In this document: piece after piece, positions 1-9,005 of the stretch
How the letters are laid out: every line of letters starts with the position of its first letter
Numbering within the stretch: position 1 is the stretch's first letter
Program-made: the position numbers and the translations under genes
Assembly: GCF_040545925.1 (NCBI RefSeq)
Contig: NZ_JBEPMX010000008.1
Location: forward strand, 1-64,000
Direction: 5' to 3'
Origin: Alkalibacillus flavidus
Lineage (GTDB): Bacteria; Bacillota; Bacilli; Bacillales; Alkalibacillaceae
DNA: 64,000 nt
The notes under the pieces: model-generated
Seen by the model: only the letters and a program-made list of their open reading frames with translations
What the model was told of the DNA's origin: nothing
Databases searched by the model: none

Positions 1-45
1 ACGCCGCCAGCGTTCGTCCTGAGCCAGGATCAAACTCTCCATAAA
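1..45 (-). rRNA. rrs: 16S ribosomal RNA, 5' end only
   Basis: The reverse complement begins with the universal 5' segment of bacterial 16S rRNA, including the classic 27F primer site (AGAGTTTGATCCTGGCTCAG), followed by the start of GACGAACGCTGGCGGC. The gene runs off the left edge, so only about 45 bases are visible. The mature 5' end is placed about 7 bases upstream of the primer site, as in other Firmicutes. It is transcribed leftwards from the three promoters at 189-405. Confidence 0.97.
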
Positions 46-188
46 GTGTTTGATTTGGCTTATTGTTTCTTTTCGTCTCCGCTTTCTCCTCATTTACTAA
101 AAATAAGAAGAAAACCGAATTGACGACAGGCTATTTTGTTTAGTTTTCAAGGTTCGATAGAATGTCGCGTTCGAAAGCGACAATGATT

Positions 189-405
189 AATATACCAAGT
201 TAAAAACAGAAAGTCAACAACTTTTTATTAATCGTTTGAGTAAAAACTCTTCAAAAGATCATCGCCGAAAAGACGACTTTATTAATATAACAAGTTTCAA
301 ATATGAAGTCAATGGCCAATTAATAAAATGGTTTATTATAAAATAATCGATCGACTTCAGCGATTTGTATATTACATTATATATGATGGTCATTCATATT
401 GTCAA
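189..405 (-). promoter_or_regulatory. Three tandem rRNA promoters
   Basis: Three sigma-A promoters point at the 16S gene. Reading the minus strand, P1 has TGTCAA/TTGACA-type box at 400-405 and TATAAT at 376-381 (18-bp spacer). P2 has TTGACT at 307-312 and TATATT at 284-289 (17 bp). P3 has TTGACT at 212-217 and TATATT at 189-194 (17 bp). Between P3 and the mature 5' end lies a leader with a GAAAACTAAACAAA-like segment, a motif often seen in Bacillus rRNA leaders. Stacked near-consensus promoters are normal for growth-rate-regulated rrn operons. Positions are read directly; activity is inferred. Confidence 0.85.
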
Positions 406-493
406 CTTAAATCGACACGAAATAAGTTTCTCTTATTTGAACGACAAATTGTATTTTATATGTTCATTTACCCCACGTCAATCATAAAATGAT

Positions 494-532
494 AAAAAAC
501 ACCTTCGAACAGATCAATCTGTCCAAAGGTGT
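494..532 (-). terminator. leuS rho-independent terminator
   Basis: On the minus strand ACACCTT and AAGGTGT enclose an inner ACAGAT/ATCTGT stem and are followed by TTTTTT. It lies directly after the leuS stop codon and separates leuS from the rRNA promoters. Confidence 0.9.
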
Positions 533-547
533 CCTTAAGTCTCTTCA

Positions 548-2962
548 TTAATTCGCTACAATATTAACTAACTTGCCAGGAACAGCAATCACTTTTCGGA
601 CTGTTTTTCCTTCAATCCATTCTTGAATCGTTTCATCGTTCATCGCAATCTCTCGCAGTTGTTCTTCGTCAGCATCTTTCGGAACTTCTGCTTTCGATCT
701 TACTTTACCCATCACTTGTAGAACAATTTCTACCGTGTCTTCAACTAGTTTCGATTCATCATAAGTTGGCCAATCCTCATATGTGATCGTGTCTTGGTAA
801 CCTAAAGTCGACCATAGTTCTTCACCTAAGTGAGGAGCAATTGGCGCAATCAGTTTCACGAATCCTTCCGCATACTCACGTGGTACATGATCTGCTTTGT
901 AACAGTCATTGATAAAGACCATCATTTGCGAAATTGCCGTATTAAATCGTAATTCATCGAAGTATTCCGTCACGTTTTTGACCATTTCGTGATAAGACTT
1001 ATCAAGGTTTTCATTAGGTTGATCTTTTACATTACTAGAAAGATGACCTTCTTCATCAGCAAACAAACGCCATACACGATCTAAGAAACGACGTGCACCT
1101 TCTAAACCATTGGTACTCCATGCTACTGAAGCATCTAATGGTCCCATGAACATTTCGTATAAACGAAGCGTGTCTGCCCCATGAGTGTTAACAATATCAT
1201 CAGGGTTCACGACATTTCCTTTCGACTTACTCATCTTCTCGTTACCTTCACCAAGAATCATCCCTTGGTTAAAGAGTTTTTGGAACGGCTCTTTCGTTGG
1301 GACAACCCCAATATCATAAAGGACTTTATGCCAGAAACGAGCGTAAAGTAAGTGAAGCACCGCGTGTTCTGCACCACCGATATAAATATCAACAGGAAGC
1401 CATTTCTTCAGTTTTTCTGGGTCAGCTAGCATCTCATCATTAGTCGGATCAATATAACGGAGGTAATACCAACAGCTACCTGCCCATTGTGGCATCGTGT
1501 TCGTCTCGATACGGCCTGTCATACCTGTTTCTGGATCTGTGACGTTGACCCACTCCGTAATGTTTGCAAGTGGTGATTCACCTGTACCGGACGGCTTAAT
1601 TTCACTCGTTTTCGGTAGTTCTAATGGAAGCTCACTTTCATCAACCGCTGACATTGAACCGTCTTCCCAATGGATAATCGGAATTGGTTCACCCCAATAA
1701 CGTTGACGGCTGAATAACCAATCGCGTAGTCGATAAGTCGTTTCGCGTTTTCCGTGTCCATTCGCTTCTAACCATTCAATGGCTTTCTCGATCGCGTCTT
1801 GAGTTTTCAAACCATCAAGAAAGTCCGAGTTCACATGTTCACCGTCATCGACATAAGCCGCTTCTTGTATATTGCCGCCTGATACGACTTCTACAATAGG
1901 TAGATCAAACTTCGTCGCAAACTCATAATCACGTTCATCATGAGCTGGCACCGCCATAATAGCGCCCGTTCCATATGACATTAGGACGTAATCCGCGATC
2001 CAAATCGGCATTTTCTCACCACTTGCCGGGTTTATCGCATAAGCTCCTGTGAATACACCGGTTTTATCTTTTGCTAGATCTGTACGCTCAAGTTCGCTCT
2101 TCTTCTCAACTTCAGCGATATAAGCATTGACTTTATCGCGTTGTTCAGCCGTTGTGATCGTATCGACTAGCGGATGCTCAGGTGAAAACACAGCATATGT
2201 CGCACCGAAAATCGTGTCCGGACGTGTTGTAAACGCTTGAAACTGCTGATCTGTACCATCAATTTCAAACGTAATTTCGGCGCCTTCCGACTTTCCAATC
2301 CAGTTGCGTTGCATATCTTTTAAGCTTTCCGGCCAATCCAATTCATCAAGGTCTTCTAATAACCGATCAGCATATGCCGTAATCTTAAGCATCCATTGAC
2401 GCATTGGTTTGCGGATGACCGGGTGACCGCCCCGCTCACTAACGCCATCGACCACTTCTTCGTTCGCCAATACTGTTCCTAGCGCTGGACACCAATTAAC
2501 TGGCACCTCATCAATATAGGCTAATCCTTGTTCATAAAGTTTAATGAAAATCCATTGTGTCCACTTGTAATAATCCGGATCCGTCGTATTAATCTCACGG
2601 TCCCAATCGTATGAAAATCCAAGTGATTTAATTTGACGTTTAAAAATTTCAATATTTTGCTGGGTGAAAACAGATGGGTCATTCCCAGTATCAATCGCAT
2701 ATTGTTCTGCTGGAAGGCCAAAAGCATCCCATCCCATTGGGTGCAAAACCTCATATCCTTGCATACGTTTCATACGCGATACGATATCCGTTGCTGTATA
2801 ACCTTCTGGATGTCCGACGTGAAGTCCAGCACCAGAAGGGTACGGGAACATATCAAGCGCATAAAACTTCGGCTTGGATGATTCGGTATTCGTTTTGAAC
2901 GTTTTGTTTTCTTCCCAAAAACGTTGCCATTTTTGTTCGATTTGACGATGATTAAATGCCAT
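548..2962 (-). CDS. leuS: Leucyl-tRNA synthetase
   Basis: Class I aminoacyl-tRNA synthetase that charges tRNA-Leu with leucine in the cytoplasm. The HIGH-type motif appears as HVGH in an N-terminal PYPSGAGLHVGHPEG segment, and the KMSKS loop is intact (KMSKSKGN). The editing domain and the C-terminal anticodon-binding region are present. The start chosen is the ATG at 2962, giving 804 residues, the same length as the B. subtilis enzyme. It has a GGAGG 10 bases upstream. The open frame extends 23 codons further, but those codons lie upstream of this ribosome-binding site. Expression is controlled by the T-box leader at 3045-3290. Confidence 0.98.
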   Translation of the reverse strand: MAFNHRQIEQKWQRFWEENKTFKTNTESSKPKFYALDMFPYPSGAGLHVGHPEGYTATDIVSRMKRMQGYEVLHPMGWDAFGLPAEQYAIDTGNDPSVFTQQNIEIFKRQIKSLGFSYDWDREINTTDPDYYKWTQWIFIKLYEQGLAYIDEVPVNWCPALGTVLANEEVVDGVSERGGHPVIRKPMRQWMLKITAYADRLLEDLDELDWPESLKDMQRNWIGKSEGAEITFEIDGTDQQFQAFTTRPDTIFGATYAVFSPEHPLVDTITTAEQRDKVNAYIAEVEKKSELERTDLAKDKTGVFTGAYAINPASGEKMPIWIADYVLMSYGTGAIMAVPAHDERDYEFATKFDLPIVEVVSGGNIQEAAYVDDGEHVNSDFLDGLKTQDAIEKAIEWLEANGHGKRETTYRLRDWLFSRQRYWGEPIPIIHWEDGSMSAVDESELPLELPKTSEIKPSGTGESPLANITEWVNVTDPETGMTGRIETNTMPQWAGSCWYYLRYIDPTNDEMLADPEKLKKWLPVDIYIGGAEHAVLHLLYARFWHKVLYDIGVVPTKEPFQKLFNQGMILGEGNEKMSKSKGNVVNPDDIVNTHGADTLRLYEMFMGPLDASVAWSTNGLEGARRFLDRVWRLFADEEGHLSSNVKDQPNENLDKSYHEMVKNVTEYFDELRFNTAISQMMVFINDCYKADHVPREYAEGFVKLIAPIAPHLGEELWSTLGYQDTITYEDWPTYDESKLVEDTVEIVLQVMGKVRSKAEVPKDADEEQLREIAMNDETIQEWIEGKTVRKVIAVPGKLVNIVAN

Positions 2963-3044
2963 GTCGTTCATTCCTCCTTGATTTTTAATATAGTCACATG
3001 ATTCAGGGTCTAAACGGGTGATCGTTTTCAACTCATTTAATCAA

Positions 3045-3290
3045 ATAAAAAACTCCCGCCCCAAAAACATGGGACGAGAGATTACCCGTGGTACCACCCA
3101 AATTAGTCATAATTCACATGACTCACTCGAGTTCCTTAACGCGGAAAAACGTCGCAGACTACTAGTTATTCATATGCGATACTAAAAGGCGAGTTCAGAA
3201 CAGACATAAGTAACTTCCACCAACCGTTACCTCTCTACATATGCCTTGATTCTTACTACTCCTTTATCTTCGTTTAACATATTAATTTGA
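3045..3290 (-). promoter_or_regulatory. T-box leader (leucine) of leuS
   Basis: The minus strand carries the conserved T-box core GGGTGGTACCACGGGTAA at about 3090-3107, followed by a terminator hairpin at 3052-3080 (CTCTCGTCCC paired with GGGGCGGGAG, then T6). Upstream there is a stem I region whose likely specifier is CTC at 3191-3193 (in GAACTCG), a leucine codon. Uncharged tRNA-Leu would stabilise the antiterminator and let leuS be transcribed. Motif and position are seen; the specifier assignment is inferred from its place in stem I. Confidence 0.95.
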
Positions 3291-3306
3291 AAATTAGTTC
3301 ATTAAC

Positions 3307-3335
3307 AGTTTACTCAAGCATATGCCTATTGTCAA
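3307..3335 (-). promoter_or_regulatory. leuS promoter
   Basis: On the minus strand TTGACA (3330-3335) and TAAACT (3307-3312) are separated by 17 bp, just upstream of the T-box leader. A near-consensus sigma-A promoter. Confidence 0.75.
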
Positions 3336-3337
3336 GT

Positions 3338-3667
3338 TTATGTGTCTGCTTGAAGCATTTCAATCCCTAGTATTTCGTTGACTTGCATAAACTGAAAAAT
3401 TTCATAAACTTGCTCTTGAATATTCACCATTTTTACGTTGACATCTCGTTTCTTCACCCATTCGACAAATTGAATGACGAGGCCAACACCTGTTGAATCA
3501 ACGAACGCGACATGATTCATATCAACTTTTAACAGATCAATATCGTTGAGCGACGAAGCGACCTTAGGATAAATTTCCTTTTCGAATAATTCGGTCGCTT
3601 CTAAATCCAAATCACCAATCAAATTCATTTCCATTTGTTGATCAAACACCTTTAAACGATACTCCAT
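3338..3667 (-). CDS. STAS-domain anti-sigma factor antagonist (RsbV/SpoIIAA-like)
   Basis: A 109-residue single STAS domain. The phosphorylatable serine lies in the family motif DSTGVG near residue 58. Proteins of this type are phosphorylated by a HATPase kinase and reactivated by a PP2C phosphatase, and the unphosphorylated form binds a partner to release it. It is the last gene of the cluster that starts at 8234 and lies 16 bp after the FapA-like gene. Both regulator partners are encoded upstream on the same strand. No sigma factor gene is nearby, so the final target is unknown. Confidence 0.9.
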   Translation of the reverse strand: MEYRLKVFDQQMEMNLIGDLDLEATELFEKEIYPKVASSLNDIDLLKVDMNHVAFVDSTGVGLVIQFVEWVKKRDVNVKMVNIQEQVYEIFQFMQVNEILGIEMLQADT

Positions 3668-3682
3668 AGCCCTCTCTCCCTT

Positions 3683-5785
3683 TTAAGTAAACACGATTTC
3701 GTCTTCTTCTAGTTTCGCTTTGACAAATTGTCGATTATCTGTGAAACGATATTTCACATGACCAATCTGAATGACAGTATCTTCCCACACATAATCCATC
3801 TTAATCGTTTGGTCAGCTGGAACTGTTAGGTACGTTTTCATACCACCTTTAGAACCAATTTCACCTACGTAAATCCCTAATTGAGCGTAAATATCGCCGC
3901 CACGAACGATTCCACCAATCTCTAACTTACCACCAGCATGAATATCAGTATGGTAGGAACCATCTCCAATGATAGAAATATCACCAGAACAATAAACCGT
4001 ACTATTCATGACATTTGCGATAACAATTTCAGAGTTGGGTTCAGGTGGATTACAGCTAATTTGATACAACCTGTCCACATCTTCAATAATGGTTTCTATT
4101 TCTTCTGGACTAGTAATGAGACGGTTCGGAACAGGACGGACTAATGTTTTAAGTTGTTCCGCTAAATCCAGCCATTCCTCATCGAGAATCTCTCGATGTT
4201 CATGGACTTTACCTCGATACGTTTTAATCTTCATTGGTATATCTTTAAACTTCTTATCTAATAAAATATTTAATAAAGAGTAAATCCCTTGTGAATCTAA
4301 GTCTGAACTTTTGAATGCTTTAGCTTTCAAAAGTTGTCTTACCGCCATTAGCATTTGTTTTAACTCGATAGATAATTCTTCTATCGTGTAGGACAATTCA
4401 GATATAACAAGATTCCCTTCGCCGGCAGAAAGGTGTGAATTGATCGTGTTTTTCTTAACGTAGATACTGTTTCCTGCTGTAATTTTACCATGGTCTACAT
4501 GCCCAGAGATTGTTGCATCACCTGCTGCTTTTACCGTCATCTCTTCTTGAACACTTCCCCAAATCTCAACATCACACGTAAAATGTATATTTCCTGTTTC
4601 AATTGAGACGTCTGTTCGGTGGACTAGCGTTGGTAACACTTGAATTTGGTATAATAGACCACGTGTCTGAACTTGCGGTTTACCAGAATCTAAGGCGACA
4701 ACTTGGTTACCGACGATATCGATGCCTTTCCCCGCTTTCACAACGGCTTCATGTGCGTTAGGCGGCGGTGTAACATCGCCATAAACGTTTTTGCCTGAAA
4801 TCCCCGGAATAGGTGGATGGATCTTGGCAATAATATCCCCTTGACTGACAGATGGAATGGATTTCGTTTCACGGAAATCGACCGTTCCATCTTCATTTAA
4901 TTTAGGCTTGCCTTCTTGACCGTGAATATCAATTTTGAAGTCTAAATAGCCGCTCTCACCTGGTTCAGGTGCTTTTCCTTTTGCTACGACAAACTCAGCT
5001 TCTTCTAAAGACTCACTCGCTTTGACAATCTCAGCATGATCTAAACCGTGTGATATTTTCAACTCATGCAAACGATTAACAATATCTTCCGGCTCAAGAA
5101 AATTGGCCCGACTATCAACTTTTTCCGTTTTAATCTCTAAGAAACGATTATCAGCTTGATCAAGTAATTGATATTCTGTAATCACACTCGGTTTCACTTT
5201 ACAAATCGCCTGGATAGCATCAGGGGTTACATCGATCGACCAGTCCATACTCGTTTCATATTTTTCTAACTCAAACGTAATCTCATCACTCGATGATACA
5301 ATGGTCGTATCTTTAATCTGTTTTCCATTTTTATAAACTGTTACCCCCTCTGCATTAGCATCGATCATCGGGTAAAATTCTAAATGGTCCTTTATATAAA
5401 ACGTCCCATTTTTCACCCCTAAAAGATCGTCATCTGATTCAGGTTGCGATTTTGTAGGTGTTGTCTGCTCTCTATTAGACTTCGACATCCAATCTTGTTC
5501 ATCTAATTGATCAACTAACTCTTCTAATGATGATAAATCATCGTCATTAGAATTATAAGTAAAAGAAGTATCTTCGGAATGATCAGCTGATATTTCATTA
5601 GACGATTCCATATGAAGTACTGTCAATTTCACAATGGCATCACGATGCCCGAAGAATAAAACGCCTTTTTTACCATTATCGAGAATCTCGACTTCGACAT
5701 CATCAACTGTTTTTCTTAAAATCGAAAGTCCTTGGTCAATCGCTTCATCTACAGTTTTCCCACGAGAAATTAATGACCGATTCAT
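3683..5785 (-). CDS. FapA family (DUF342) protein with N-terminal Jag-N domain
   Basis: A 700-residue protein. Residues 1-55 resemble the Jag N-terminal domain (start MNRSLISRGKTVDEA, then a GKKGVLFFG segment). The centre and C-terminus are a DUF342/FapA region with a beta-helix-like run of short glycine-rich repeats (such as GDISIIGDGS and GGDIYAQLGIYVGEIGSKGG) and a coiled-coil stretch at about residues 480-570. FapA proteins are polymer-forming proteins linked to surface or motility functions, but the exact role is not established. It overlaps the upstream phosphatase gene by 4 bases (ATGA), so the two are probably translationally coupled. That coupling to a partner-switching pair is unusual. 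Confidence 0.85.
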   Translation of the reverse strand: MNRSLISRGKTVDEAIDQGLSILRKTVDDVEVEILDNGKKGVLFFGHRDAIVKLTVLHMESSNEISADHSEDTSFTYNSNDDDLSSLEELVDQLDEQDWMSKSNREQTTPTKSQPESDDDLLGVKNGTFYIKDHLEFYPMIDANAEGVTVYKNGKQIKDTTIVSSSDEITFELEKYETSMDWSIDVTPDAIQAICKVKPSVITEYQLLDQADNRFLEIKTEKVDSRANFLEPEDIVNRLHELKISHGLDHAEIVKASESLEEAEFVVAKGKAPEPGESGYLDFKIDIHGQEGKPKLNEDGTVDFRETKSIPSVSQGDIIAKIHPPIPGISGKNVYGDVTPPPNAHEAVVKAGKGIDIVGNQVVALDSGKPQVQTRGLLYQIQVLPTLVHRTDVSIETGNIHFTCDVEIWGSVQEEMTVKAAGDATISGHVDHGKITAGNSIYVKKNTINSHLSAGEGNLVISELSYTIEELSIELKQMLMAVRQLLKAKAFKSSDLDSQGIYSLLNILLDKKFKDIPMKIKTYRGKVHEHREILDEEWLDLAEQLKTLVRPVPNRLITSPEEIETIIEDVDRLYQISCNPPEPNSEIVIANVMNSTVYCSGDISIIGDGSYHTDIHAGGKLEIGGIVRGGDIYAQLGIYVGEIGSKGGMKTYLTVPADQTIKMDYVWEDTVIQIGHVKYRFTDNRQFVKAKLEEDEIVFT

Positions 5786-6633
5786 TGTTCCTCACCTTCT
5801 TCCTGAGACATCATAGGCGAATTATAGCCTCTTATCTCTGCTTCAGAATCATCGTTTTGTAATATGACCATGGTAATGTCGTCTTTCTGATTGATACCAT
5901 TCGTATACTCAAACAAACTTAAAATGATGTTATCTTCAATTTCTTGAACAGAACGGTTAAACCCTTCTGTTAATACGTTAATAAGTCGATCTTTACCATA
6001 AAATTCTCCGTCCACATTTTGCGCTTCCACGATGCCATCCGTGTAAAAGAAAATCGTGTCACCATACTCTAATTGAACAGTGCTTTCATCATACACTTGA
6101 TCTGGGAGCCCTCCTAGCATAATGCCGTTCACATCACCTAAAGAACTAATGTCATGATTTGATATGTGGAAAGGGTACACATGACCGGCATTCGCATATG
6201 TGAGACGATTGTTTTCTAAATCCCAATCACAACAAAACAACGTTACAAACGATTTCAACTGTTTCAAATCGTCATAGATGGCATTATTCATTGCCGTTAA
6301 TGTTTCAGAAGGGCTTTTCGTACTTTCAGATGCCGAGCGAAAAGCACCGCGCGTTAAAATCATTAACATAGCAGCAGGAATCCCTTTCCCCATCACATCA
6401 CCGATCACAACTCTGATTTTTTGATCGGATAACTTATAAAAATCAAAATAATCACCACCTACTAATCTTGCGGGCATCGATATTCCGATTAAATTATCCG
6501 TACCAACATCAGATGTATGGCCATTGAGTAATTGTGTTTGAATATTGCGCGCTAGCTTTATTTCCCTCTGCAATGCTCTATTGTGGGAAGAATTAGAATA
6601 ATCAACTGAAAAATGTGTATACTTTTTTTCCAT
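5782..6633 (-). CDS. PP2C-type serine phosphatase (RsbU/SpoIIE family)
   Basis: A 283-residue protein with a short coiled N-terminus followed by a SpoIIE-type PP2C domain. Metal-binding motifs are visible: VGGDYFDF near residue 60, IGDVMGKGIPAAML near 80, and YTDGIVEA near 205. It should dephosphorylate the STAS antagonist encoded two genes downstream. The start at 6633 has AGGAGG at good spacing; 15 further in-frame codons lie upstream of that site. It lacks its own sensor domain. The disrupted membrane-protein gene immediately upstream could have supplied the input. Confidence 0.92.
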   Translation of the reverse strand: MEKKYTHFSVDYSNSSHNRALQREIKLARNIQTQLLNGHTSDVGTDNLIGISMPARLVGGDYFDFYKLSDQKIRVVIGDVMGKGIPAAMLMILTRGAFRSASESTKSPSETLTAMNNAIYDDLKQLKSFVTLFCCDWDLENNRLTYANAGHVYPFHISNHDISSLGDVNGIMLGGLPDQVYDESTVQLEYGDTIFFYTDGIVEAQNVDGEFYGKDRLINVLTEGFNRSVQEIEDNIILSLFEYTNGINQKDDITMVILQNDDSEAEIRGYNSPMMSQEEGEEQ

Positions 6634-6674
6634 ATATACACCTCCTAGATTCACATCGTTATTATGACGGATTA

Positions 6675-7322
6675 TCATATTACTTTACTTTGTAAATCTT
6701 CAGAGATTCGCTCTATATCCTTTGTCTGCTTTTCTATGACATCTGTTAATTCACTAACGATAAACAAAATATTAGTGACATTAACCGGTAATCATAAACG
6801 TGGTTTTTAAATTGGTCTATTTTGTACTTTAATATTTTAGCATCATTAGATTGATAACTTTGAAGTTCTAAATACACTTTTATTAACTGAATTAATTCTT
6901 GTATCATTTCAGCATCTTTGTTACCTGTTTCAGCCATGTCGACCGATAAATCATATAAACGTTTCAATGTTTGTGAAGTATCTTCCCGCATCATATAGGT
7001 GATACGTTGAATCGACATCGATAAATTGTAAAAATAATAAAATTCATCATATAATTCATCACTTAACGAAAGACATCCTTTATATTCTCCACGACGAAGG
7101 TCTTTGACACGTGTTTAAAGCTTATTTAGATTGTCATTACTTTTAAGATGAAATAAGAATAAAATAGATACGACTAAAATCGACTGTACAAACAACGGTT
7201 TAAATAGCCACATACCTTGATTGAAAAATAATAAAATAAATTCTAATGTCATCATGACAAATAATAGAATAAACAAAATAAGTATAAAATTTTTTATTTT
7301 TATAACCTTTAAATCGTTTCAT
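6675..7322 (-). pseudogene. Broken membrane sensor-like gene of the signalling cluster
   Basis: One reading frame can be followed from an ATG at 7322 only by allowing three breaks. There is a 1-nt slip in an A-rich run near 7290, an in-frame TAA at 7115-7117, and a further slip near 6765-6790. The conceptual product has two hydrophobic segments (FILILFILLFVMM and SILVVSILFLF). These are followed by a short basic HAMP-like linker (TRVKDLRRGEYKG) and a helical cytoplasmic part ending at the TGA at 6675. The longest intact piece is 90 residues (6746-7018). Its start follows the kinase stop codon by 9 bases and it ends just before the phosphatase, so it belonged to this operon. Either it is a true pseudogene or the sequence has local errors. 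Confidence 0.7.
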
Positions 7323-7331
7323 GACTATCAC

Positions 7332-8234
7332 CTATTGTGCTAGTAATTTTTTAGATAAAATAATAGATGACCCATAAGGTGTCGTATATAAATAAAACCG
7401 ATCGACAATTTTCATCACTAACGTAAATCCTTGTCCTAATGATCGGTGGGTGGAGAAACCTGATAACAATATTAAATTAGGTAAGTTCTTTAAATTAAAC
7501 CCATCACCATCATCTTCAATCACGACTTTGATTTCATCGTCATCTTTAACAACCATCATATGTCCTGATTTTGCGTGCTTTAAAACATTCGTCGCTATTT
7601 CAGAGACAACTAGCAACCAACCTTGCTTTTCTTGATCGCTTAATTGAAAGGCTTCTAAGCTTTTAGCCACCTTTTGCCTACACAAAGTAATGTCATGATG
7701 TTCATAAATATAATGCGATGTTAAGAATTCACCAGTGCTAATATCTTTTAACTCATTTCTATTAATCAATAAAAATTTATGTTGAGATGAAGCATACATC
7801 GCTTCTCGATAAATTTCCCACTCGCGAGGATGATGTATTTGACGACTATCACGAGTTAGTGCATGTTTTAAGTCAATATTCACTCGATCGTAGACCGTAA
7901 TGATCGCTTGTTTCATTTGGTCACTTGCATCAAGCTTTTGCACTTGTTTTCGGACATTTTTTTGCTCACGACACCAATCAACCAGTTGATTGGCGTAGTT
8001 TAGTAATGTTCCATTTTCATATAAATATTGAGTATGTCGAGTCGCAATGGCTGAGTAAAATGTTATTTGGCTCGTGTTATATGATAAATTCAATTCATTT
8101 GCGATTTCTTTAGCAAGAAAGCCAACAATTGTTCGATCAACCAACTCTGTTAACGTTATTTGCGGATCAATTTCTACTATGTCTTGTCTAGGTTTGAACG
8201 CTGCATTTTTTAGTTTTTTTAACCCAAATGCCAT
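7332..8234 (-). CDS. HATPase-domain anti-sigma factor-type serine kinase (RsbW-like)
   Basis: A protein of about 300 residues with an unrecognised, mostly helical N-terminal half and a C-terminal HATPase_c domain. The N box (VVSEIATNVLKHA), the G1 box (VIEDDGDGFNL) and the following SLGQGFTLVMKIVDR segment match RsbW/SpoIIAB kinases, which phosphorylate STAS antagonists. It is much longer than RsbW (about 160 residues), so the extra N-terminus may be a sensing or docking module. The start at 8234 uses GGTGAT 8 bases upstream; a start at 8249 is possible but poorly spaced. It is the first gene of the cluster that also holds the phosphatase, FapA and antagonist genes. Confidence 0.82.
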   Translation of the reverse strand: MAFGLKKLKNAAFKPRQDIVEIDPQITLTELVDRTIVGFLAKEIANELNLSYNTSQITFYSAIATRHTQYLYENGTLLNYANQLVDWCREQKNVRKQVQKLDASDQMKQAIITVYDRVNIDLKHALTRDSRQIHHPREWEIYREAMYASSQHKFLLINRNELKDISTGEFLTSHYIYEHHDITLCRQKVAKSLEAFQLSDQEKQGWLLVVSEIATNVLKHAKSGHMMVVKDDDEIKVVIEDDGDGFNLKNLPNLILLSGFSTHRSLGQGFTLVMKIVDRFYLYTTPYGSSIILSKKLLAQ

Positions 8235-8291
8235 ACACAGAATCACCATCCTCTAACACGCTCTAGCATATCTGATAAATATTTGCTAATT

Positions 8292-8300
8292 ATTATACCA
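8292..8300 (-). promoter_or_regulatory. Extended -10 promoter of the signalling cluster
   Basis: On the minus strand TGG precedes TATAAT, matching an extended -10 (TGnTATAAT). It lies about 60 bp before the kinase gene; no good -35 box is visible. Confidence 0.5.
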
Positions 8301-8411
8301 AAGAATTAACAAAATTCGACTGTCTTGAACAAATTTTTTGATAATTTAAGTATACATTAAACGAATCCGTGTTAAAATGGATACGCTTTTTTCTACTAGT
8401 GAGGTGAACTT

Positions 8412-8975
8412 ATGAAACAAATTATTCCTTTTGCTCACGACTGGTTACGCCAAACCATCGAGTCTGGTGACACCGTCGTCGATGCAACACTCGGTAATGG
8501 TCATGACAGTGTGTTTTTAAGTCAAACAGTAGGTTCTAATGGCCATGTATACAGCTTTGATATTCAGGTAGAGGCTATCACTGAAGCGAAACAATTATTT
8601 AACCGTGAACAAACCGAAAACGTTACAACTGTTCAATTAGGGCACGAGCATGCATCGTCTTATTTACAAGATCGAGGTGTTCAGTCGATTGGTGGGGCGA
8701 TTTTTAATTTAGGTTTTTTACCGGGTGGAGATGAAGAAATTACGACACATGCTGACACGACGATACAAGCGATTGACGGTATATTTTCATTGCTAAAATC
8801 GAAGCGAATGATTGTCATTGTAGTTTATCCTGGCCATGAAACGGGACAAACTGAAAAGAATCAACTCATGACATATTTAAAGCAACAAAAGCCGTCAACT
8901 ATGGATGTCGCGATGTATCATTTAGTGAACCGTAGTGACAAAGCACCATTTGTCGTCGGTTTATACAAAAAATAG
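8412..8975 (+). CDS. mnmM: tRNA mnm5s2U34 methyltransferase (YtqB family)
   Basis: A 187-residue Rossmann-fold SAM methyltransferase. Motif I is DATLGNGHDS near residue 24 and the family signature FNLGFLPGGD occurs near residue 97, as in PF06962 (YtqB). In B. subtilis YtqB (MnmM) adds the methyl group in the last step of mnm5s2U formation at the tRNA wobble position. The SD-like GAGGTGAA precedes the ATG. It is transcribed alone, divergently from the signalling cluster, and converges on ytpB. Confidence 0.9.
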   Translation: MKQIIPFAHDWLRQTIESGDTVVDATLGNGHDSVFLSQTVGSNGHVYSFDIQVEAITEAKQLFNREQTENVTTVQLGHEHASSYLQDRGVQSIGGAIFNLGFLPGGDEEITTHADTTIQAIDGIFSLLKSKRMIVIVVYPGHETGQTEKNQLMTYLKQQKPSTMDVAMYHLVNRSDKAPFVVGLYKK

Positions 8976-9005
8976 TGCGCAGAACATTATCATACTCCTG
9001 CGCAC
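8968..9005 (-). terminator. ytpAB terminator
   Basis: GTGCGCAG and CTGCGCAC form an 8-bp stem. On the minus strand it is followed by TTTTTT, so it mainly serves ytpAB; the stem also overlaps the mnmM stop codon. Confidence 0.8.

Noticed and set aside
46..493. A tRNA or other RNA gene between 16S and leuS
   Set aside because: No cloverleaf or known RNA motif was seen; the region is explained by three promoters, the rRNA leader and the leuS terminator.
2633..2898. Overlapping plus-strand frames inside leuS
   Set aside because: They are antisense shadows of strongly conserved leuS codons with no ribosome-binding sites.
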